NCBI GenBank assembly: GCA_903842455.1 | Contig: CAIMLX010000177.1 | Span: 1-48,424 of the forward strand | Direction of reading: 5' to 3' | DNA length: 48,424 nucleotides | Source: an uncultured Hyphomicrobiales bacterium | GTDB lineage: Bacteria; Pseudomonadota; Alphaproteobacteria; Rhizobiales; Devosiaceae | Notes under the pieces: model-generated | What the model was told of the DNA's origin: nothing | Database searches by the model: none | What the model saw: only the letters and a program-made list of their open reading frames with translations | Part shown: positions 42,145-48,424 of the stretch, one piece after another | Position numbering within the stretch: position 1 is the stretch's first letter | Layout: every line of letters begins with the position of its first letter | Program-made: the position numbers and the translations under genes

Positions 42145-42984
42145 CTACTTTGTGGTGCAGCGCCCCTGCGGGCCGAGGATGTGCAACTTGCGCGGATCGC
42201 ATCCGGTGAGCAGGAACTGCACCCACTGGTCCTGCGTCCCGTAGAAGGCGTTGCGATCGACCTCCGAGCGGATGCCGGACATCGTGCCGGTCTGGGTCCA
42301 CTGCCAGATCAGCCAATCGTTCTTGCCACCATATTTCAGGTGCGGCTCGGCGGCAGTCGAACGCAGCCAGAACGAGTTGTCGAAATGCTCGCCCTGCAGC
42401 ACGTCGCGGTAGAAGTTCATGTCGGTGTAGATGACCGGCACCTTCTTGGTGTGCGCTTCCATGGCCGCCAGCATCACCCGCACCTTCTCGAGCACATCGG
42501 CGCGATCGTGCTTGTTCTTGCACTTGGAGTGATTGTTCCACTCGAGGTCGAGCACGGGAGGCAAAGAGTCGTAATCGGCCGGCACGTTCTGGGCAAACCA
42601 GGCCGCCTGCTCGGACGCGAGGCTGCACCAGGTCATGAAATGATACGCGCCGCGCGCTACGCCAGCGGCCCGGGCCCCCCGCCAGTTGGTGTAGAAGTTC
42701 GGGTCGATATAGTCCTTGCCCTCGGTCGACTTGATGTAGATGAAGTGCACGCCACCGGCGCGAACCTTGTCGAAATCCACCTGGCCCTGGTAGCGCGCGA
42801 TATCCAGCCCCTGGATCGGCAGGCCCCAGGCGCGGCGCACCCCGTGATGCGGGTCGTTGTCGCCCGGAATGCCGGTATGGGTCGTTGGCGAGCGGCCGCA
42901 GGCGGCCAGTGCCAGCACCACGAGAAGCAGCGTGATGGACTTGAGGAACGGGGTCGCGGTACGGGACGCGGCGGCGAGGCTCAT
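42145..42984 (-). CDS. GH25 lysozyme-family lipoprotein
   Basis: A 279-residue protein with lipobox LALAAC and a GH25 muramidase domain: GLDIARYQGQVDFDKVRAGG (first catalytic-face Asp), IKSTEGKDYIDPNFYTNW and VLDLEWNN (Asp and Glu in the active cleft), ending with WLIWQWTQTG. It should cut glycan strands of peptidoglycan in the cell's own periplasm. I chose ATG 42982-42984; an upstream TTG adds three residues. Divergent from comM. Confidence 0.85.
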   Translation of the reverse strand: MSLAAASRTATPFLKSITLLLVVLALAACGRSPTTHTGIPGDNDPHHGVRRAWGLPIQGLDIARYQGQVDFDKVRAGGVHFIYIKSTEGKDYIDPNFYTNWRGARAAGVARGAYHFMTWCSLASEQAAWFAQNVPADYDSLPPVLDLEWNNHSKCKNKHDRADVLEKVRVMLAAMEAHTKKVPVIYTDMNFYRDVLQGEHFDNSFWLRSTAAEPHLKYGGKNDWLIWQWTQTGTMSGIRSEVDRNAFYGTQDQWVQFLLTGCDPRKLHILGPQGRCTTK

Positions 42985-43187
42985 GCTGCACAATGGCTCT
43001 GACTGACAATGACAGCCTTTGATTCAACATGGCGCGCTTAATGAAACCTTGCGCTAACCCATTGGCATTCCAGCATGGTTAAGGCCGAAGCAGGGTCTGT
43101 GGCAGACCGAGACCTTTGTTCTCGTAACGTTCTTGATCGCTCCATAAATCTCCTGATACGCTCGCCCGAGGGCTTGGGGAGTTGTGG

Positions 43188-44708
43188 ATGGTCACGCGGG
43201 TCGCGACTGTGGCGTTTCAGGGTATCGAAGCGGTCCCGGTCGATGTGCAGGTGCAGCTCTCGCCGGGACAGCCGGGACTGCTGATCGTCGGCCTGCCGGA
43301 CAAGGCGGTGAAGGAATCCGGCGAACGGGTGCGGGCAGCGCTTTACGCTTCGGGGCTTAGCCTGCCGCCCAAGCGGATCATCGTCAATCTGGCGCCAGCC
43401 GACCTGCCCAAGGAGGGCAGCCACTATGACCTGCCGATCGCGCTGGGGCTGATGGCGGCGCTCGGGGCCATCCCTTCGGATACCCTCAGCCGACACCTGG
43501 CGCTCGGCGAACTGGCACTCGATGGGCGGCTGACGCCGACCGCAGGAGTGCTGCCCGCGGCTATCGCAGCCCTGGGGCGCGACCTTGGCATCATCTGCGC
43601 GGCGGAATCCGGGCCTGAGGCGGCATGGGCGGGTGACGACCTCGACATCATCGCCGCTGACTCACTGCTGGCGCTGATCAACCATCTCGGTGGCTACCAG
43701 CTGGCGGCGCGGCCGACCACGAGGCGACTGATCGACCCTGTCCGCTTGCCCGACCTCAAGGACGTGCGCGGACAGGAGGTGGCGCGGCGCGCGCTGGAAG
43801 TGGCGGCGGCAGGCGGCCACAACCTACTGATGGTCGGGCCTCCGGGCGCGGGCAAGTCGATGCTGGCAGCCCGCCTGCCCTCGATTCTGCCTCCCCTCAA
43901 TTCGCGCGAACTGCTCGATGTGTCGATGATCCAGTCGATCGCCGGGGAACTCGCCGGGGGGGCGCTCAGCGACCGGCGGCCGTTTCGTGCCCCGCACCAC
44001 TCGGCCTCGATGGCGGCGCTGGTGGGCGGCGGGCTGCGCGTGCGGCCGGGCGAGGCGAGCCTTGCGCATAATGGCGTGCTGTTCCTCGACGAATTGCCCG
44101 AGTTCTCGCCGGCCGTGCTCGACAGCCTGCGCCAGCCGCTCGAGGGCGGCGAGGTGGTGATCGCGCGAGCCAACGCGCATGTCAGCTTTCCCGCCCGGTT
44201 CCAGCTGATCGCGGCGATGAACCCCTGCAAGTGCGGGATGGCCGGCACGCCGGGTCATACGTGCAAGCGTGGCGACCGCTGCGCCGACGACTACCAGGCG
44301 CGGATTTCCGGTCCATTCCTCGATCGGATCGACCTGCGCGTCGATGTTCCGGCCGTGTCGGCGGCCGAAATGATCGCGCCTGCCGAGGCGGAGCCCTCCT
44401 CGGTGGTAGCGGAGCGGGTGGAGCGGGCGCGCGAGCGGCAGCGCCTGCGCTATCTCGAAGCGGGCGAGACGGGTGTGTTTACCAATTCGGCCGCCAGTTC
44501 CACGCTGATCGAGAAGGTGGTGAACCCGGACAAGGAAAGCCAGGCGCTGCTGCTGCAGGCGGCAGAGCGGTTCCGGCTGTCGGCCCGTGCCTATCATCGC
44601 GTTCTGAAGGTCGCCCGCACGCTGGCGGACCTCGCCTGCGTGGAAAAGGTCGGGCGGCCACATATCGCCGAGGCACTGAGCTATCGCATCAACTTCGCCG
44701 TCGCGTGA
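43188..44708 (+). CDS. comM: YifB/ComM family Mg-chelatase-like AAA ATPase
   Basis: A 506-residue protein. The N-terminal Lon-protease-like S5 fold has LSPGQPGLLIVGLPDKAVKESGERVRAAL. The AAA core has Walker A GPPGAGKSM and Walker B HNGVLFLDELPEFSP. It includes the Zn-like CKCGMAGTPGHTCKRGDRC segment. ComM is a helicase that drives branch migration during integration of transformed DNA. ATG 43188, with GGGGAG 6 bases upstream. Monocistronic, divergent from the lysozyme gene. Confidence 0.9.
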   Translation: MVTRVATVAFQGIEAVPVDVQVQLSPGQPGLLIVGLPDKAVKESGERVRAALYASGLSLPPKRIIVNLAPADLPKEGSHYDLPIALGLMAALGAIPSDTLSRHLALGELALDGRLTPTAGVLPAAIAALGRDLGIICAAESGPEAAWAGDDLDIIAADSLLALINHLGGYQLAARPTTRRLIDPVRLPDLKDVRGQEVARRALEVAAAGGHNLLMVGPPGAGKSMLAARLPSILPPLNSRELLDVSMIQSIAGELAGGALSDRRPFRAPHHSASMAALVGGGLRVRPGEASLAHNGVLFLDELPEFSPAVLDSLRQPLEGGEVVIARANAHVSFPARFQLIAAMNPCKCGMAGTPGHTCKRGDRCADDYQARISGPFLDRIDLRVDVPAVSAAEMIAPAEAEPSSVVAERVERARERQRLRYLEAGETGVFTNSAASSTLIEKVVNPDKESQALLLQAAERFRLSARAYHRVLKVARTLADLACVEKVGRPHIAEALSYRINFAVA

Positions 44709-44769
44709 GCTTGCACCGGACGATCGGCCCTTGACGGCTCATGCGGCTGGTCCCGCCGGGTGGTACCTG

Positions 44770-45237
44770 TCAGGTCCCGGCGGCGATGGCCTTCTCAAGG
44801 TCTTCGTACTCTTCGCAGGTAGTGTTGCCGCAGAGCCTCGCCAGTGTCTCCAGGCGCTCCTTGGCCTTTTCGATCTGGCCGATCTCGACGTAGAGTTCGC
44901 CCAGATACTCGTTGGCACCCTTGTGGCCGGGGTTGAGTTCCAACGCCCTGAGGTAGAAGCCCTCGGCATTCTCCAGGTCGCCCGACTTGCGCAGCGAAAA
45001 GCCGAGCAGATTGAGTGCGTCGGCATCGTTGCCGTCAGTGGCGACGATGGTCCGAAGAACCGCGATGGCTTCCTTCCACTCTTCCGCGCGAATGTGAACC
45101 CGGGCGTCACTGAGACTTGGGCCATCGCCGCCGTTGCCTTCACCGCCGGTGTCGACGGCGAGGCCGGGCATGGCGGCGAGGCTGAGGGCGATGGCGATCG
45201 CGGCGCCCACCAACCGGAAACTGTTCTTTTGCGTCAT
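44770..45237 (-). CDS. Tetratricopeptide-repeat exported protein
   Basis: A 155-residue protein with a signal peptide (SFRLVGAAIAIALSLAAMPGLAV) and about three TPR units: WKEAIAVLRTIVATDGNDADALNLLGFSLRKSG, then ENAEGFYLRALELNPGHKGANEYLGELYVEIG and EKAKERLETLARLCG. A Cys pair (LCGNTTCEEY) ends the last unit. It is likely periplasmic and scaffolds a partner. The start is ATG 45235-45237, preceded by AGGGGAT. Convergent with comM. Confidence 0.75.
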   Translation of the reverse strand: MTQKNSFRLVGAAIAIALSLAAMPGLAVDTGGEGNGGDGPSLSDARVHIRAEEWKEAIAVLRTIVATDGNDADALNLLGFSLRKSGDLENAEGFYLRALELNPGHKGANEYLGELYVEIGQIEKAKERLETLARLCGNTTCEEYEDLEKAIAAGT

Positions 45238-45400
45238 CCTGGATCCCCTTTGCTGGCTCCCCGCACCGCTGACGCGGCCAACCAGCACAACACCATGGAC
45301 CCGCGACTATTCCGTGAAGGCTGCTTCAATTGTTCGGCGGTAGGCGCTTGGTCCCCGGGCCGGCCGACCACAAACTGTCCACGAGGGTTGCCGCTGCCCG

Positions 45401-46315
45401 CTAGCGGGAATAAGCCGCGAACGGGTTTGCGACCATCAGCTGCAGGATGGTTTCTTCGGTAACGCCACGCTCGCGCAGCATCGGCAGCATCACGTCGCTC
45501 AGGTGCGTGAAGGGTTTCGGCACGCCACCGCCGGGCTGCGCCGGGTCATACCAGCCGCGATCGTGGCTCAGCAGCAGTTGGGTGGCCTTGCCTGCCTCCA
45601 GGGCCTTGAGGATCAGACTTGCCACCTCGTCGTCAGGCGCGCGCCCGACATGATCGTACTCTATCCACGCACCCCGTTCGGCGACCGCGAGGTTGAGGCC
45701 GAAATCCGGCTCGGTCTGGGTGTGGATGGAGATGAAACGCTCGGCGGTGTAGCCCTCATCTTCCATGATATCGAGCTGATCCATCACGACACGGCCCTTT
45801 ATCGTGTGGCTGCCGATGATGGCGCCAGTTCGCTTCGCAGCGCGGACCGCGGCGCGCAGGATGCGCTCTTCGAGCACGGTGATCCCGTCATCGCCGGCGG
45901 AAATCTTGATCCAGGCGGCGAGGACCGGCGTGCCGTCAAGGCCCTCGGTCATTTCGCGAAACATATGGGCTTCGAGTTCTGCCTCGCTTGCCACCCTGAC
46001 CCAGTCCGACACCCAGGGCTCGCGGTAGTTGCCCGTCGGCACGACGATGGGCATGCCGGTGGCGAGGCTCACGGCCAGATCGAGGTCGGCGCGCCTCCCC
46101 ACTCCACCCGTGGAGCACTCGACGATGGTGGTAATGCCCCGGATCGCAGCGGCCTCGACCTGCGGCGCCATCAGGCGCACGACGTCTGCCGGGTCTGCCT
46201 GCGCATAGCCAGGCTGATCGGGCGTGCGGAGATCGACGAAGATGTGCTCGTGCGGCAGGATCATTCCCAGCTCGTCGGCCCGCTTCGGTCCCAGTGTCGT
46301 ATGCAGCAGCTTCAT
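45401..46315 (-). CDS. Phosphotriesterase-family amidohydrolase
   Basis: A 304-residue protein with the binuclear metal motif set: HEHIF near residue 22 (His-x-His), Lys in AAWIKISAGDDG (candidate carbamylated Lys), His in IIGSHTIKG, His in ISIHTQTEPD and Asp in LLLSHDRGWYD. This is the phosphotriesterase/lactonase group. Members hydrolyse lactones or phosphoesters; the natural substrate is unknown. The open frame starts at the ATG at 46313-46315, and no neighbour indicates a pathway. Confidence 0.82.
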   Translation of the reverse strand: MKLLHTTLGPKRADELGMILPHEHIFVDLRTPDQPGYAQADPADVVRLMAPQVEAAAIRGITTIVECSTGGVGRRADLDLAVSLATGMPIVVPTGNYREPWVSDWVRVASEAELEAHMFREMTEGLDGTPVLAAWIKISAGDDGITVLEERILRAAVRAAKRTGAIIGSHTIKGRVVMDQLDIMEDEGYTAERFISIHTQTEPDFGLNLAVAERGAWIEYDHVGRAPDDEVASLILKALEAGKATQLLLSHDRGWYDPAQPGGGVPKPFTHLSDVMLPMLRERGVTEETILQLMVANPFAAYSR

Positions 46316-46386
46316 CGGTATCCTCCCGTTGGGCCTGCTCTTTTGTGCCCGAACCGACTACCTTGAGCAAATACGGGAGTCCTCAA

Positions 46387-46761
46387 ATGGGCAGCATCGT
46401 GCGGATCGTCGGAGTGGGGCTGGTGCTGCTCGGAGCGCTCGCGGCGACATTGCTGCGGATGGCGCCGGCCTGGGCGCTGGCCGCCTACCTGATACTCGGC
46501 CTCGTCAGCTTTGCCGTCTACGGGTTCGACAAGCGGGCGGCGCGCCGCGGCGACTGGCGGGTGACCGAAGCGTCGCTGCACGGCATCGACATGATCGGCG
46601 GTATCGCTGGCGGCCTCTTCGCGCAGGTAGTGTTCCGGCACAAGACCCGCAAGGAGGGCTTCGCCATCGTCACGGCGCTGATCGGCAGCGTTCACATTGC
46701 GGCGCTGTGGTCGCTGGCGCTGGGCCTCTGGTGCCTCCCGTCGATCCTGTTCGTCGACTAG
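46387..46761 (+). CDS. DUF1294 membrane protein
   Basis: A 124-residue protein with three to four hydrophobic helices and the DUF1294 segment YGFDKRAARRGDWRVTEASLHGID, followed by GGIAGGLFAQVVFRHKTRKEGF. DUF1294 proteins are widespread and of unknown function. ATG 46387 with GGGAG 7 bases upstream. Its stop overlaps the last bases of the convergent ohrR. Confidence 0.8.
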   Translation: MGSIVRIVGVGLVLLGALAATLLRMAPAWALAAYLILGLVSFAVYGFDKRAARRGDWRVTEASLHGIDMIGGIAGGLFAQVVFRHKTRKEGFAIVTALIGSVHIAALWSLALGLWCLPSILFVD

Positions 46762-47192
46762 GCGGCGGCCCGGTCGAGGTTGTGGCGCAGGTCCAGCAAA
46801 GCACGGCGCAGCGCATCGAGCTCGTCGCCGGAGCATTCCGAAGCGCCCAGAATCCGGGCCGGAAAGCCCTCGGCCACAGTGCGCATCGACTGCCCCTGCC
46901 CGGTCAGGCGGACGAGGACCTGACGTTCGTCGATGGTGCTGCGGGCGCGCGTGACCAGTCCGAGGGCCTCCAGCCGCTTCAACACCGGAGTGAGCGTGCC
47001 CGAGTCGAGCAGCAGCCGCTCACCGATGGCGCTCACCGACATACCGTCGCGCTCCCAAAGGGTCAGCAGCACCAGGTACTGCGGATAGGTGACGCCGAGT
47101 TGCGCCAGCAGCGGCCGGTAGAACCGGGTGAAGGCGTGGCTGGCCGAATAGACGGCGAAACACAGCTGCTGATCGAGATGCAGATCCTTCAC
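46758..47192 (-). CDS. ohrR: OhrR, MarR-family organic-peroxide-sensing repressor
   Basis: A 144-residue MarR-type protein. Cys11 in LDQQLCFAVYSA is the peroxidatic Cys of OhrR, with the winged helix at SVSAIGERLLLDSGTLTPVLKRLEALGLVTR. Oxidation of the Cys by organic hydroperoxide releases it from DNA. It is divergent from ohr, and two palindromes between them are likely its operators. Confidence 0.9.
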   Translation of the reverse strand: MKDLHLDQQLCFAVYSASHAFTRFYRPLLAQLGVTYPQYLVLLTLWERDGMSVSAIGERLLLDSGTLTPVLKRLEALGLVTRARSTIDERQVLVRLTGQGQSMRTVAEGFPARILGASECSGDELDALRRALLDLRHNLDRAAA

Positions 47193-47236
47193 TTACCGCT
47201 CCATAGGCCACCAACTTCTGCCAGATAGCATAGTGT

Positions 47237-47249
47237 ACAATTCAATTGT
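47237..47249. promoter_or_regulatory. OhrR operator candidate 1
   Basis: ACAATTCAATTGT is a perfect inverted repeat with 6-base arms around one C, close to the known OhrR box (TACAATT-AATTGTA). It lies 44 bases upstream of the ohrR start and 78 bases upstream of the ohr start. Confidence 0.7.
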
Positions 47250-47266
47250 GCACAATGGGTTTGTGC
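47250..47266. promoter_or_regulatory. OhrR operator candidate 2
   Basis: GCACAA, TGGGT, TTGTGC: a 6-base inverted repeat that begins one base after the first palindrome and shares the ACAA/TTGT core. Two tandem sites would allow cooperative binding by OhrR dimers. Confidence 0.5.
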
Positions 47267-47327
47267 GCTATGTCCCACTCGTACCTGCAACCGGCCCTTG
47301 CGGTCGCATTCGAACGAGGAGTTCATC

Positions 47328-47756
47328 ATGAAAGTTCTGTACACGGCGCACGGCACGGCGCAGCACGGCGGGCGCGGCGGCGGCACGGCCGCCACCGATG
47401 ACGGCAAGGTTTCGGTCAAGCTCTCCGTGCCCAAGGCGATGGGTGGCGACGACGGCCCGGGCACCAATCCGGAGCAGCTGTTCGCGGTGGGCTATGCCGC
47501 GTGCTTCCTCGGCGCCATGGCGGCAGCGTCGCGCAAGATGAACATCAAGCTCGATCCTGAGACGACCGTGAGCGCGGCGGTGAGCTTTGCCGATCGCGAG
47601 GACGATGTCGGGTTCGGCATCGTCGCCGAACTCGAGGGCCACGCGCCAGGGTTGAGCAAGGAAGAGTCCGAAAAGCTGATGGCGGCGGCGCACGAGATTT
47701 GTCCGTACTCGGACCTGATCCGCAACAAGCACGACGTGAAGCTGACGGCGGTCTGA
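47328..47756 (+). CDS. ohr: Organic hydroperoxide resistance protein Ohr
   Basis: A 142-residue Ohr/OsmC-type thiol peroxidase. The two reactive Cys lie in VGYAACFLGAM and EICPYSDLIR, and the N-terminal MKVLYTAHGTAQHGGRGG is typical. It reduces organic hydroperoxides in the cytoplasm using dihydrolipoamide. ATG 47328 with CGAGGA 7 bases upstream. Controlled by the divergent OhrR. Confidence 0.93.
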   Translation: MKVLYTAHGTAQHGGRGGGTAATDDGKVSVKLSVPKAMGGDDGPGTNPEQLFAVGYAACFLGAMAAASRKMNIKLDPETTVSAAVSFADREDDVGFGIVAELEGHAPGLSKEESEKLMAAAHEICPYSDLIRNKHDVKLTAV

Positions 47757-47779
47757 TCTGCGCCGCATCGCTGAAAAGC

Positions 47780-47813
47780 AAAGAGGGAGCCCTGCGGCTC
47801 CCTCTTTCGTTTT
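47780..47813. terminator. Bidirectional terminator between ohr and infB
   Basis: AAAGAGGGAGCC, loop CTGC, GGCTCCCTCTTT: a perfect 12-pair stem, T-rich beyond on both strands. It lies between the convergent ohr and infB stops and should end both transcripts. Confidence 0.88.
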
Positions 47814-47828
47814 CGATCCGGTTCGCGA

Positions 47829-48424
47829 TTACAGCGTGCGGATGACGCTTTCGACGCGGAAGCATTCGATGACGTCGCCGGCGCGGATGTCTTCGTAGTT
47901 CTCGAAGGCCATGCCGCATTCCTGGCCGACCGGCACTTCCTTGACTTCGTCCTTGAAGCGCTTGAGCGTCTTGAGCTTGCCTTCGTGGACGACTACGTTG
48001 TCGCGCAGCAGGCGCACACCGGCCCCGCGTTCGACGATGCCTTCGGTGACCTGACAGCCGGCGACCTTGCCGACCTTGGTGATCTGGAAGACTTCCTTGA
48101 TCGAAGCGTAACCGATGAAGGTCTCGCGACGTTCCGGCTTCAGGAGGCCCGACATCGCTGCCTTCACGTCATCCACGAGGTCGTAGATGATGTTGTAGTA
48201 GCGGATCTCGATGCCCTCGCGGGTGGCGAGCTCACTGGCCTGCTTGTTGGCGCGGACGTTGAAGCCGATGATGATGGCGTTCGAGGCCGTTGCCAGCGTC
48301 ACGTCGGATTCGGTGATGGCACCGACGCCGCTCATCAGGATCTGCGCCGACACTTCTTCGGTCGAGAGCTTGTTGAGCGAAGCGTTGATCGCTTCGACCG
48401 AGCCCTGCACGTCGCCCTTGATGA
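47829..48424 (-). CDS. infB: Translation initiation factor IF-2, C-terminal part (5' end beyond window)
   Basis: The last about 198 residues of IF-2. Seen: [54 protein letters not shown] and [34 protein letters not shown], then the close VESVIRTL. These are domains III and IV, including the fMet-tRNA-binding C-terminal domain. The GTPase domain lies past base 48424. IF-2 brings initiator tRNA to the ribosome. Confidence 0.92.
   Translation of the reverse strand, partial: IKGDVQGSVEAINASLNKLSTEEVSAQILMSGVGAITESDVTLATASNAIIIGFNVRANKQASELATREGIEIRYYNIIYDLVDDVKAAMSGLLKPERRETFIGYASIKEVFQITKVGKVAGCQVTEGIVERGAGVRLLRDNVVVHEGKLKTLKRFKDEVKEVPVGQECGMAFENYEDIRAGDVIECFRVESVIRTL

Noticed and set aside
44753-44783. 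CCGCCGGG...CCCGGCGG hairpin near the TPR gene stop as a terminator
   Set aside because: Most of it lies within the TPR coding sequence, with an interrupted stem and no U-run; support too weak.
1-48424. tRNA, rRNA, CRISPR arrays, insertion sequences, prophage genes
   Set aside because: No cloverleaf-like segments, direct repeat arrays, transposase or phage genes were seen.

Overview
The window is high-GC, densely packed DNA from an alphaproteobacterium, most likely a member of the Hyphomicrobiales close to Devosia. This is inferred from gene content and order, not from a marker search. The clues are an ActS/ActR redox two-component pair, an MmcB DNA-repair protein, a TIGR02301 protein, an invasion-associated-locus-B-like protein, the order tsaB-rimI-fur/mur-plsC, the order lpoA-like/rsmI-yraN-gshB, and TGA-N9-TCA boxes of the rhizobial RirA type at the iron genes. 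It looks chromosomal. I see no phage, insertion sequence, CRISPR array, rRNA or tRNA gene. Both ends cut through genes: an ABC-transporter ATPase on the left and infB on the right.

Layout. Positions 1-2.7 kb (minus strand) hold a polyamine-type ABC importer (ATPase, binding protein) behind its LysR regulator, with a perfect palindrome in between. Positions 2.9-6.7 kb (plus) are one tightly overlapping run: two tandem MFS transporters, mmcB and a FemAB/CelD-like acetyltransferase. Positions 6.7-10.6 kb (minus) carry a beta-CASP metallo-beta-lactamase nuclease, a 165-bp inverted-repeat element and actR/actS. Positions 10.7-14.4 kb (plus) carry a DUF2852 protein, a SprT/YgjP-like metalloprotease and penicillin-binding protein 1A; a glycosidase-fold protein follows on the minus strand.

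Positions 15.5-24.4 kb (plus) form a heme/iron acquisition island: hemP, a 16-codon mini-ORF, exbB, exbD, tonB, a HugZ-like heme-utilisation protein, an IalB-like protein, a TonB-dependent receptor, a one-polypeptide SbmA/BacA-type ABC transporter and a HemS-like gene. Two putative RirA boxes mark its two transcription starts. The receptor has an in-frame TAA at codon 80 and the HemS-like gene needs two frame changes, so two components look broken, or else the assembly has errors there. The usual HmuTUV importer is absent and the exporter-fold ABC protein sits in its place.

Positions 24.4-26.8 kb hold tsaB-rimI-fur/mur-plsC. Then come a histidine phosphatase, fabI, a D-2-hydroxyacid dehydrogenase, a hemerythrin-domain protein, an SRAP (YedK) protein, a Nudix hydrolase, two small proteins, a second palindromic repeat, a dihydroorotase-family protein, YgfZ, an HD hydrolase, an exported orphan, an LpoA-like lipoprotein, rsmI-yraN-gshB, two paralogous outer-membrane beta-barrels, a MarC protein, a 41-residue lysine-rich protein, a GH25 lysozyme lipoprotein, comM, a TPR protein, a phosphotriesterase-family enzyme, DUF1294, divergent ohrR/ohr with two operator-like palindromes, and the 3' part of infB.

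Best leads: the damaged heme island with its unusual ABC transporter and paired iron boxes; the His-to-Tyr change at residue 160 of the SRAP protein; the dihydroorotase with Gln in place of the first metal-binding His; and a full TTAA-N7-TTAA CtrA-type box between the lpoA-like gene and rsmI. No gap between genes exceeds 300 bases.
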